This document shows, piece after piece, positions 12,815-23,881 of a stretch of DNA of 64,000 nt; the stretch's first letter is position 1; the number at the start of each line of letters is the position of its first letter. Origin of the DNA: Lindgomyces ingoldianus (Eukaryota; Ascomycota; Dothideomycetes; Pleosporales; Lindgomycetaceae); contig NW_022985226.1 of assembly GCF_010093535.1 (NCBI RefSeq), positions 172,244 through 236,243 of the forward strand. Direction: 5' to 3'. A program made the translations under genes and the position numbers. The notes under the pieces are model-generated. The model was not told the origin of the DNA. It ran no database searches and worked only from the letters and a program-made list of their open reading frames with translations.

Positions 12815-14525
12815 GCTATAAGCCTTATAATAAAATTAATTAAACACTAGCTACTATCTAGCTAATTAAACTTCTTTTATATTAAGTTAACTATAATGTT
12901 CTTATTACTAAAAAATTTCTTAATATAGAAACCTACTTTAGTAGCAGACTTTTAGCAGAGGAGGGTGTTAAATGCAGTAAAACAGAACTGTAAGTAGTGT
13001 ACAAACTGTCTATCTTTATAGCAAATAAAATGCTAGATATAGAATAGATAATTAATTTTTTATAAGCACAGCTAAATAAACTCTACTACTTTACATAAAA
13101 ATAAAGATAAAAACACTAGGCTTAGTAGCAGCTTATAGTTTTTAAATTTAAATAAAAAAGTTTATTTTATAAAAGCTATAAAAAGGTATGTCTAATTAGT
13201 TATCTTTTAAATATGCTATTATAAGGTCTTAAATTCTGCAACATTTAAAGTAAAGTTAGAGATAATTTTATAATTAAAAAATTTTAACTTTTTAATTTTT
13301 AGGTCTTTTATTACTAAGCTTTTATAATAGCTATTTACATTACCTTATTTTAAGGTGTTAGGATAGATACTAGCTATAGAACATAACATAACGCTACAAC
13401 CTATGCTAGAGCTAACTGTTAAGCGCTTAGTACTAAGAAGCTGTAGGTGTTATACACTAGAAAGAGTGTAGGATTTACTTACACTTTAATTAAGTGTTCT
13501 AAGTGCACCTACAACACTTTATTAACAGTTGTTAGTTGCACTAGCTGTAGTACTAAAATTAGACAGCAGATTAACATTATGCTTGTAAATAGTATTAGCG
13601 CAGGTATTAGACACTAGGTTTACATTAATATTATCTAGAGTAGCTAACAACTTTTTTTTAGTTACATAAATAGTAGAGATCTAATTATTAATATAGTTAT
13701 TAAAAAGCAAAGCATTAAGTGCTTCTTAGTTAATTTTAATGTTATAATAGCTAAAATAGTTAGATTTAAAAAATAAAAGCTACTATAATATAATAGTTTA
13801 CTACACTTTATAGTCCTTCTTAAATTAGTAATTAATAGCACTAACATTTTTACTTTTAAATGCTAAAGGCTTTAAGATAATAACATTAAGATTATGTAAA
13901 AATAGTAGTAAATAAAAGAAAACTTTTATAGTATTTATAGTAAAATAGTAAACATGCCTTTAATACTTATACTATTAACCTTAGTGCTGCCTTAGCTCTA
14001 TTATAATCTACACTCTAGCTAGAAGTTGTTCCTTAGATATAGTTAGTGTTAAAAGATAAAATAGCACAAGACTAGAATCTAGCCTATTTACAGCACTCTA
14101 CAAGGGCACCTAATTAGGATTGTCTAAGTAGTTGCGCCTGTCTTTTTAATATGTAGTGCATTTATGTAAAGTAATATTTAAATTAAACTACTTTTAGTTA
14201 CATACTTTATATTTCTCTAAATTTATTTTTTTAAGCTTTAAATAAAATTATACTATTAAACTCTTATTTTTATTTAATAGCGCTAGATTATTAAGAGATT
14301 TATCTGTAGTAAATTATATAATATAAGGCGTTTTTAGCATGCTGTATGCTTTTTATTCTGCTTTAAATAGAGCATCTATTTTAGCCTTATTCTTTAATAA
14401 ACACATAGTATTGCTGTTTACTAATTCTTATAATAAGGTAACTAAAAATTATTTAAAAAGATCTTCTTATAATAATAAAAAAAAGTAAAAAGTAAAAGAA
14501 ATGCTTAAAATACTAGAAACATTAC
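12815..14525. other. AT-rich sequence, no gene recognised
   Basis: This stretch has only short chance open frames (the longest is 61 codons, on the minus strand near 13,700), all of very AT-biased composition. No transposon ends were identified. A 5-bp ATTAC at its right edge is the left target duplication of the following solo LTR. Confidence 0.55.
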
Positions 14526-14814
14526 TGTAACGATCCTCATGAATCGTTCCATCTCGAGTCGCCCGGAACCTCCGGAAGGCCCTTGTATCGGCCCCGACCT
14601 CGACCTGGCCCCAACCCCTGCTGTTACCCCTATTCCCTCATGTATTTAGTCGCACCTTGCCCCCGTAGCTAGCTCGGTAGTTTTCTGATATCCTACGTAC
14701 AAGGCCTATAGGTGTCATTGGTATTCCCAGGTCTCTGAGTCCCCACGCACTCCCATATGCCTCTGAGTGGATTCATACCGCATTCGGACCCATTGTCTTG
14801 CCTGCGCCATTACA
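14526..14814. mobile_element. Solo LTR (289 bp), little-mutated copy with perfect TSD
   Basis: This island of nearly normal GC content starts TGTAACGATCC and ends GCCATTACA. It is flanked on both sides by ATTAC (14,521-14,525 and 14,815-14,819), a perfect 5-bp target duplication. It is homologous to the RIP-mutated LTR at 2,772-3,062 but inverted. Since it keeps most CpA steps, it probably inserted after the surrounding sequence had been mutated. Single copies generated by LTR recombination would largely escape RIP. No internal region remains. Confidence 0.85.
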
Positions 14815-15929
14815 ATTACTAAATAAGTGTAGTTTATAAAATTAATAAGTCTGTTCTAATGTATATAACTAGTACGCATTTTAAAGGAGCGCAGGAGTTA
14901 GACCTAGGTTTAATAGTAGTATAGACTTAAAGGCTTTATGCTGTATAGTACACGCTTACATATTACTTTAACAACTTATACAGTTTACCTTTTACTTAAC
15001 ACTATCCTTAAATTAATTAATGCCTTTAATAAAAGCAGTGTTACATTTACTATATTTATATAAAAGTGTACAAGTATAAGACTAGGTGTTAAGTAGTTAA
15101 TAAAAAAAAGCACTATTTAGTTAATAAAATTAAGTAAAGTATGTTTAGCAAAAATAAGCAGCACATGTTTAATAAAAGTAAGTAACACTATTTTAATAGA
15201 AATTATTTTAAACTATAACTATGAAAATATTTGCTGCGTTTATAATATTAGTAAGTAGGTAACATTTTCTCTTTATGTTAGCTAAGGGATCTAGAGTAGT
15301 AAGGGTTGCTAGGCGTTTTTTAGCAGGCTAGGGTTTAGTAGTATAAGAAGCATAATACACCTTTTATTAGAAAAACTACTAATTAGTTGTAAAATTAAGT
15401 AGACAGTAATAGTTAGCGCAGTAAAGTAAGTTATTTAAGTTAAAAAATAGTTGCAGTATAATGCTTAGTAAAGTAGTATTAGACAGGTAATAGACACATA
15501 ACAATATTTAACTGCAGGATAAACACGTGCAGCACGCGACCTACCACAGCCTGCAACTAAGCGTGGCTGATGCAAATCCCTAACACACTAATATAGCTAA
15601 AAAGGTAGCATAAACGCAACTAACTATAATTTAAACATGTTTTACATAACACATGCTAGAGTAAACTATATGTAAATTAACATAAAAGTGCTCTTATGTT
15701 AGGTATACATTTTTTTTAAAAAAAAAATGTAAGAAAGATATAAAGTAATAAAGAAATAGTGTTACTAGAGTTTATCTAAAAAAAATTATAACTAACCAGC
15801 GCGTCTAAAAGAGGAGATTCTGCTAAACTTTTTATTCTATAAACCTAAATATAATAAGCAGAGCAAGCTCTGCTTATAAGTTTAATAGGTAGTTAATTAA
15901 CTCTAGTAAGTCTGTAAGTTAGTTTTTAG
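14815..15929. other. AT-rich sequence, no gene recognised
   Basis: I find no coding relic that I can assign. A short less-mutated patch rich in CAG/CTG-type words lies at about 15,515-15,580. The right side grades into the gypsy relic 2 integrase. Confidence 0.5.
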
Positions 15930-16076
15930 AAAGTGTGTAGTAGAAGTAATAACTAAAATTTGCTTTATACAGAGTTTTCTTTATTATAGTAGATTCTACT
16001 ATATTAATAGCAAGCTATGCTATTAGAAGCTATTCTACCTAGTTGTTTTAACTATAGGATATGTATTTTCTTAGAT

Positions 16077-16236
16077 AGTTCTATTGCTCTTGTCTTTCCT
16101 CTATACAGAGGGAAAGGGGGGATATCTAGATGTTTGCGCACAGAGGTTCGCGCACAAGCATCATGTGACATAGATACGTGATCCTGCTCGTGCGCGATAG
16201 CTTATATCCAAACTGTGACGCTACCGCTGCGTACAG
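16077..16236. repeat. 160-bp repeat, inverted partner at 28,024-28,182
   Basis: This less degraded segment, containing 'gtttgcgcacagaggttc', matches 28,024-28,182 in reverse orientation at very roughly four bases in five. It sits inside the integrase relic and seems to interrupt the alignment with gypsy relic 1. TGTCT and AGACA occur near its edges, so it may be an LTR fragment, but no target duplication is visible. Confidence 0.55.
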
Positions 16237-16517
16237 ACATTATCTCTATTAAAGATAATAATTTAAAGGCATCTATACACTAAAACTATGTTTTATTTAA
16301 GTTTATATATAAATTTCTTAGCTGTCATAGTTTTTTCTAAGGGCTATATATATAGGAACTTTGTAGTCTTGTTAAAAGCTATAGATATTATATTAAACAT
16401 TCTTTCTATACTAGGTTCCTTTAATAAAGGAAGTCTAGTTATAAAGTTTATAGTAATTATAGTTTAAGGCTGCTTTAGGCTTTAATTAGTTAAAAATGCC
16501 TATATGTTTTATGTCTT

Positions 16518-17621
16518 TAACGTACTTTACAGGCGAGTTGCTCACACACCTAAGTTGCTTACTTTTGCTAAGACTCTACTAAACTACTTTTTCTACACTA
16601 ATGCATTCCTAACAACACTACTTAGACGCGCTAAAAGAACATTAAATATAGCTTACACTTTAAGCTTTTAAATAAGACATAAAACTTTTAAAAAAACATG
16701 CTACAGCTATGTGTAAAGTCTTATAAAAGATAATAAATAACTATAGCACTAGATAACCTTTACAAGCTAATTCTACAGCTAAATTATAAAGGCTAGGTAA
16801 TAAAAAAAAGCAGGTAATTATTAAGACTATACTTAATCTATATGCGTAAGAAATTTCCTTTTAAATAGCATTTATAGCTAATATAGCTAATTCTTTACAC
16901 ACTAAGCATAATTTAGGCTGTATTTACATAAACTAGCCTAGTATGTTTATAAAGTGTTTTTTAAAGCTTAAAGTAAAGTTTTAAGTGTAAGTATAGTTAA
17001 AAAATATTTAGCTAATTATAAAGCCTATTTTACTAAAGTTATATATGTTATTATTCTAAATGCTATACTTAGCTTTAATATTCTCTATAGGGCTAAACCT
17101 GCTTTAAATTACTTTAAGACTCTTATAAAAAGCTTTTTTATAGTTATACTTACACTTAAACATTACTTTAAGCTCTAAATAACACTTTATAAATATATAA
17201 AGCTAGTTTATGCTAACATAGCCTAGATTACACTTAGCGCGTAAAAAATTAGCTATATTAGCTATAAATACTATTTAAAAGAAAATTCCTTGCGCATATA
17301 GCTTAAGTATAGTCTTAATAATTACCTACTTTTTTTTATTACCTAGCCTTTATAATTTAGCTGTAGAATTAGCTTATAAAGGTTATCTAGTGCTATAAGT
17401 ATTTATTATCTTTTATAAGACTTTGTACATAGCTGTAGCACATTTCTTTAAAAGTTTTATGTTTTATTTAAAAACTTAGAGTATAAGCTATATCTAATAT
17501 TCTTTTAGCGCGTTTAAGTAGTGTTGTTAGGAATACATTAGTGTAAAAAGAATAGTTTAGTAAGGTCTTAGTAAAAGTAAGTAACTTAGGTGTATAAGCA
17601 ACTCGCCTGTAAAGTACGTTA
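16518..17621. mobile_element. Fold-back Fot1 derivative, copy C (1,104 bp)
   Basis: This unit has the same outer ends as the full Fot1-like copies (TAACGTACTTT...GTACGTTA), but its two halves are inverted copies of each other. About 487 bp at each end form arms of a long palindrome around a non-palindromic centre of roughly 130 bp. The right arm and centre match the right 620 bp of copy B; the left arm is an inverted duplicate of the same end. It therefore keeps only the transposase N-terminal side and cannot encode the enzyme. It lies in the integrase of gypsy relic 2. Confidence 0.82.
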
Positions 17622-17718
17622 GAGGTTATTCTTATTGCATGTGTTGCATTCCTTAAGTACTTCTATACATAGTTCTTTAATCTTAGGTATTAGTTAGAGT
17701 ATAGCTGCCTTTAGTTTC

Positions 17719-17795
17719 TGTTGCGTTTGCTAAAAGGTCAACCTCCTAGCTAGCACAGCAGAAGGATATATATAGCTGGATAGCTGTACGCGACA
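17719..17795. mobile_element. Lone 77-bp terminal repeat (solo LTR-like)
   Basis: This third copy of the 77-bp terminal repeat found at 2,093-2,169 and 2,421-2,497 starts TGTTGCG and ends CGCGACA. It interrupts the gypsy relic 2 integrase and is flanked by GTTTC and GCTTC, a probable 5-bp target duplication with one mismatch. It supports the view that the 405-bp element behaves like an LTR element able to leave solo LTRs. Confidence 0.65.
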
Positions 17796-19040
17796 GCTTC
17801 TTTTAGAGAGTGCTAATCCCTAGGTGCCTAAACATTAGAGATTTATAATATTCTTAGATTAGGTTTTTCTATCTTTATTTAGTTACTATAAGTGCGCAAA
17901 ATTCTTTAATAAGTCTAGGCCTGTTATACATTAGTTCTTTTTCTATTTTTTTAAATAAGGTAAACTTCTTAGTTTCTTCTTCTTATCTATTAAAATAGTT
18001 AGGTTTACAGCTAAGAGTGTTAGCTTACTAGTTTTAAGTTTTAAGGACATGTCTAATAACATAGTTAAACTAGGCAAGTTCTATTACCTATTACATGTGC
18101 ATTAGCAAAAGTTTCTTTGTTGTTAAGAATGTAACTAAATTTACATAGTCTGTTATAATATTAAAGCGTGTCTTTATTTTATGCAACTCTGTTGCCTAGA
18201 CTTGTATTGCGTTTAATATTACTTTTAGTTCTTTATTAGGTATACTGTAGTTTACTTTAGGTCCTAAGAATTTTGCAAAATAGTATGCTACTAGGTGCTA
18301 TTTTCTATCCTCTTGTTTCTAGTAGAAGGCTGCGCTGCTTGCTTTTAAGAACGCATCTGTATAGATTTTAGTGTCTAGCTTTAGGTTGTACATCTATAGT
18401 ACTAGTTTAATAATTATAGCTTACTTTAGCACTTAAAAGATGTTATTTATTTTTAGAGTCTAGGTAAATTTTATAATTACTTGTTTTTTATAGTAGTGTT
18501 AGTTAACAGTAGAGTAATTTTTAAGTAGTCTTTAATTATTTGTCTAACATATCTAAAAAGTCCTAAGAATCCTTTAATTTCCTTAACTGTTATAGGTACT
18601 AGCTATTCTAGAAGCTTTTATACTTTAGTAGAGTTAATCTTAATTTTGTTGCTATTAATTATAAATCCTAAATATTTAGTTTTAGTAACATAAAATTTAC
18701 ATTTAGATAATTGTAAATAAAGTCTATATTCTTATAGCTTATTTAAAACCTTTTGTACTTTTTATATCTAGTCTTCTAGGCTGTCTCTTGTATAGATAAG
18801 GACGTTGTCTAAGTATACTAATATAAAGACGTTAAGGTATAAGTTTAGAGCTGTATTAATAATTCTTTAAAATGTTATAGGCGCGTTTGTTAAACTAAAC
18901 AGCATTACTAGTAGTTTGTATAGTCTCTATAAAGTATAAAAGGCTATTAACTATTTCTTTCTTTCTCTTATTTATATCTTATTAATCTTGTCTTATACAT
19001 TAAACTTTATAAAGTATTTAGTTTCTTTTAGTTAGTTTAT

Positions 19041-20144
19041 TAACGTACTTTATGGGCGAGTTGCTCACACACCTAAGTTGCTCACTTTTGCCAAGACCCC
19101 ACTAAACTACCCTTCTTACACTAATGCATTCCCCACAACACTACTTAGACGCGCTAAAAGAATGTTAGATACAGCTTGCGCTCTAAGCTTTTAAATAAAA
19201 TATAAAACTCTTAAAGAAATGTGCTATAGCTATGTGTAAGGTCCTGTAAAAAATAATAAATAACTATAGTGCTAGACAACCTTTACAAGCTAATTCTACA
19301 GCTAAATTATAAAGGCTAGGCAATAAAAAGAAGCAGGTGATTGTTAAGACTATACTTAAGCTATATGCACAAGGAATTTCCCCTTAGATAGCATTTATAG
19401 CTAATATAGCTAATTCTTTGCGCGCTAAGCATAATCTAGGCTATGTTTGCATAAACTAGCCTAGTATGTTTGTAAAGCGTTATTTAGAGCTTAAAGTAAT
19501 GTTTAAGTGTAAGTATAACTATAAGAGAGCCCTCTGCAAAAGTCCTAAGGTAATTTAGGGCAGGTTTAGCCTTATAGAGAATATTAAAGCTAAGTATAGC
19601 ATCTAGGATAATAACATGTACAACTTTAGCAAGACAGGGTTTATAATTAGCTAGATATCTCTTAACTATACTTGCGCTTAAAACTTTACTTTAAGCTTTA
19701 AATAACGCTTCACAAACGTACTAGGCTAGTTTATGTAAACATAGCCTAGATTACGCTTAGCGCGCAAAGAATTAGCTATATTAGCTATAAATGTTATCTA
19801 AGGGGAAATTCCTTAGGCATATAGCTTAAGTATAGTCTTAATAATTACCTACTTCTTTTTATTGCCTAGCCTTTATAATTTAGCTGTAGAATTAGCTTAT
19901 AAAGGTTGTCTAGTGCTGTAGTTATTTGTTGTCTTTTATAAGACCTTGCACATAGCTATAGCACATTTCTTTAAAAGTTTTATGTCTTATTTAAAAGCTT
20001 AGAGCGTAAGCTGTATCTAACGTTCTTTTAGCGCGTCTAAGTGGTGTTGTGGGGAATGCATTAGTGTAGGAAGGGTGGTTTAGTGGGGTCTTGGCAAAAG
20101 TAAGCGACTCAGGTGTGTGAGCAACTCGCCCATGAAGTACGTTA
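19041..20144. mobile_element. Fold-back Fot1 derivative, copy D (1,104 bp), least mutated
   Basis: It has exactly the same length as copies C and E1. Arms are about 19,041-19,527 and 19,659-20,144, inverted copies of each other, around a centre of about 131 bp. The centre is in the opposite orientation to copies C and E1, so this copy is inserted the other way round. It keeps more unmutated CpA/TpG steps than the other copies, so it is probably the youngest. It splits the reverse transcriptase frame of gypsy relic 2 at a TA. Confidence 0.85.
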
Positions 20145-21000
20145 TGTCTTATATAATTAGAAAAAAAAACTAATTTCTAATTATGTTATTATTTAAAGTT
20201 TAGTAGCTCTAGTAGACTTTAATCTTTATTTCTTTCTTTTTTACAAAAACTACTGCTAAAGCTACTAGGCTATAGCTTTCTTAAATATAGCTTTATACTA
20301 ACATTTAGTTAACATATTCCTATAAAGCTTTCTTCTATATTCTTGTTAAAAGGTAAAGCTTATAGGTTTTTAAGTTAGGGTTCTTAATTAAATTTATAGC
20401 ATAGTTCTATAGTTAATGTAGGGGAAGTTCCTCTAGGTTCTTAGGTGTTTTAAACATGTTGCTGTAATCCTTGTACTTAGCTAGAATTACTTGTGTCTTT
20501 TTTTATTTTATAGATGCTAACTTATTCTATGTCTTTATTAGCTTTAAGTTCTTTATAAGGGACTTTTTTAATTTTTTTTATTATTCTTACAGCTCTAGCT
20601 TTTAGCGTTTAGTAAGAGAATTTCTAAAGCTTCTTTTTCTTTAGATAGTAACTGCTACTCTGCTTAGCTTGTTTGTAAATAAGGTATAAGTTATTATAGC
20701 ATACTAACTAAGTTATACATGTGTAGTTCTTAAAACCTTTAATAGTTATCTTTTGCTAGTTAATAGCAAAGTTATGCTTTTTAAGCTAGTTATAGCCTAA
20801 GATTGCGTTATACTTGTCTTCTAACAAGAGTATGCTTATAAACTTCTAGTTTTTAGTGTTTAGTGTCTTTAATTCTTCTTTATATGTTTCTAAGTTAATC
20901 TATTCTTTGCTATACTCTAGTAATAAAGCGTTAGTAAGAGTTACCTTTAATAGGCTTTTCTTAATTTAGAATAGAATGCTTTATTTGTTAACCTAAGTTA

Positions 21001-21105
21001 CATCTATTACAGTAAAGGTACATCTATTACAGTAAAGGTACATCTATTACAGTAAAGGTACATCTATTACAGTAAAGGTACATCTATTACAGTAAAGGTA
21101 CATCT
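21001..21105. repeat. 20-bp tandem repeat, five identical units plus a partial one
   Basis: The unit CATCTATTACAGTAAAGGTA is present five times without a single difference, followed by a partial sixth copy. It lies just beside the protease active-site relic of gypsy relic 2. Since 20 is not a multiple of three it breaks that frame. Perfect identity within RIP-mutated DNA suggests expansion after mutation. Confidence 0.9.
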
Positions 21106-21818
21106 GCTGTTAATAAGAGCTAACTTAGTTTGCCTTTTAAATGTAAAGGTTATAGTTAAGCTTTATTCCTACTCTTAGCTTATAGCTACTAGGGCTTATA
21201 TGTTATAAAACACATTCTTATAACGTACTTCACAGGCGAGTTGCTTACACACCTGAGTTGCTTACTTTTGCCAAGACCCCACCCTAATAAACTCTATTAT
21301 AGCCTATAACAACCCGCTCTAGCACTATATAGTACAGTACAGCCTAGAATATTATTTAGATACTACTTTTACTTCTTGCTTACACATTTGTGTGTTATAA
21401 CTAGTCTAATTGCACTATCTATAGCGCCTTTAGAATTGCTTACCTACTTTAGCTTACACCTGCTTTTTTACCTTTTTTCTGTTACTACGCACTCTAAACT
21501 TCTTTAGAGCTATTAAGCATAGGCTTTTTTAAATTATTAAAGTTCTTTTTACCTTAATTTACTTTTTTTATATAATTTATATTATATAGCAGCTTTATTA
21601 GCTTTTTAAAGCTTAGTAATTTTTTATTATACTAATACTAGCTTATATATAATTATTACTACTCTTTTTAAGACTTTTTTAAACACTTTAACTATAAAAG
21701 TTAGTAAACTATTTATATACTTTTAAATTTTTATTTTTATAAGTATTAATTATAACCTAACTTTTAAAGTATTACTTAAGGTTTACAACTACTAAAGCTT
21801 ATTATGTATAAGTAGTAG

Positions 21819-22922
21819 TAACGTACTTCATAGGCAAGTTGCTTACACACCTAAGTTACTTACTTTTGCTAAGACCCTACTAAACTACCCTTCTTACACT
21901 AATACATTCCCTATAACACTACTTAGATGTGCTAAAAGAATGTTAGATACAGCTTACACTCTAAGCTTTTAAATAAGACATAAAACTCTTAAAGAAATGT
22001 GCTATAGCTATATATAAAGTTCTATAAAAGATAATAAATAACTATAGCACTAGATAACCTTTATAAGCTAATTTTACAGCTAAATTATAAAGGCTAGGTA
22101 ATAAAAAGAAGCAGGTAATTATTAAGACTATACTTAAGCTATATGCGCAAGGAATTTTCTCTTAAATAGCATTTATAGCTAATATAGCTAATTCTTTGCG
22201 CGCTAAGCATAATCTAGGCTATGTTTACATAAACTAGCCTAGTATGTTTGTAAAGTGTTATTTAGAGCTTAAAGTAAAGTTTTAAGCGCAAGTATAGTTA
22301 AAAGATATTTAGCTAATTATAAACTTTATTTTACTAAAGTTGTACATGTTATTATTCTAAATACTATACTTAGCTTTAATATTCTCTACAAGGCTAAACT
22401 TACCCTAAATTACTCTAAGACTTTTATAAAAAGCTCTCTTATAGTTATACTTATGCTTAAACATTACTTTAAGCTTTAAATAATACTTTATAAATGTACT
22501 AGGCTAGTTTATGTAAACATAGCCTAGATTACGCTTAGCGCGTAAAGAATTAGCTATATTAGCTATAAATGCTATTTAAGAGGAAATTCCTTGCGCATAT
22601 AGCTTAAGTATAGTCTTAATAATTACCTGCTTTTTTTTATTACCTAGCCTTTATAATTTAGCTGTAGAATTAGCTTATAAAAGTTATCTAGTGCTGTAGT
22701 TATTTATTATTTTTTATAGAACCTTATATATAGCTATAGCATATTTCTTTAAGAGTTTTATATTTTATTTAAAAGCTTAGAGTGTAAGCTGTATCTAACA
22801 TTCTTTTAGCGCATTTAAGTAGTGTTGTAGGGAATGCATTAGTGTAAGAAGGGTAGTTTAGTAGGGTCTTAGCAAAAGTAAGCAACTTAGGTGTGTAAGC
22901 AACTCGCCTGTGAAGTACATTA
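21819..22922. mobile_element. Fold-back Fot1 derivative, copy E1 (1,104 bp), nested
   Basis: This is the third copy of the palindromic 1,104-bp unit, inserted in Fot1 copy E. Comparison with the empty site in copy B (near 11,540-11,550) shows insertion at a TA with duplication of TA. The centre has the same orientation as copy C. Confidence 0.85.
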
Positions 22923-23881
22923 GTAATAAAGTGTGTAACTTTATATTAAGGCTTATTATAACTTATTATAAGTTAAAAGGAACTAATCTAGCGCTTTAGA
23001 ACCTTTCTTAAATATTACTAAAAGTAATTATAAAATTATAAGCTACTTTAAAGCATAGTAAAAACTTTATTTTTATAATATAAGTAATTTAGTTATACAT
23101 AAAGTTTTTAGCTTAGCGCTTATACACTTTTTTAAAAAAGTAAAATAACCTACATTAAGTAGCTATAAAAAGTGTAATAAATAAAAAAGCCTATAAATAG
23201 TAATAATTTTATTATTCTTATAGTATTATTAAAAATAAAGTAAGTTATAGCTTTTATAGCTATTAATAACTAGTAGATAGTAGCTGCTAATAGTACACTT
23301 CTTTATATGCACATTATAGTGCTTTAACTAGTCTAGACTAAGCTAATTAGTAGTCTAGCTGCGCTTAAAAACTATAATAACTTAATTTTAAAGTAGATTT
23401 TTTTATACTAGTTTAAAAAGTAATTACTACTTTAAAAAATAATAAAAAGTAAAATAGCCTACTTTTTAGCATTAATGCTCTAAATAGCTGTTGTCTACTT
23501 CTAGTTACCTAGCTAGACTACTTTTACCTGTTCTTATCTCTCTAAACCTATAATAACTACTTTAGTAAATATTTAGCCTATTATAAACTTTATTTTATTA
23601 AAGTTATATATGTTATTATCTTAAATACTATACTTAGCTTTAATATTCTTTATAAAGTTAAACTAGCCTTAAATTATTATAAAAATTTTATAAAAAGCTT
23701 TTTTATAGTTATACTTATACTTAAACTTTACTTTAAGCTTTAAGTAGCACTTAATAAACATATTAAGCTAGTTTATACTAATATAGCCTATATTATGCTT
23801 AGCGTGTAAAGAATTAGCTATATTAGCTATAGCTACTAGCTAGAGAGGAAATCCTTGCGCATCTAGCTTAAGTATGTGCTA

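Larger units (their letters stand above)
15930..21220 (-). mobile_element. Ty3/gypsy retrotransposon relic 2, interrupted by later insertions
   Basis: Read on the minus strand the order is aspartic protease (about 21,150-20,700, with an ALIxSxCT motif where DSG is expected, and an ILGxxWLxxH-like motif), reverse transcriptase (about 20,290-18,560, with a YLDNVLIYT motif, the YxDD box carrying a D-to-N change), RNase H (about 18,480-17,950) and integrase (about 17,700-15,930). Later insertions are fold-back elements at 19,041-20,144 (inside RT) and 16,518-17,621 (inside integrase) and a lone 77-bp terminal repeat at 17,719-17,795. The protease frame stops at Fot1 copy E (21,221) and may resume beyond 25,556. 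LTRs were not identified. Confidence 0.78.
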
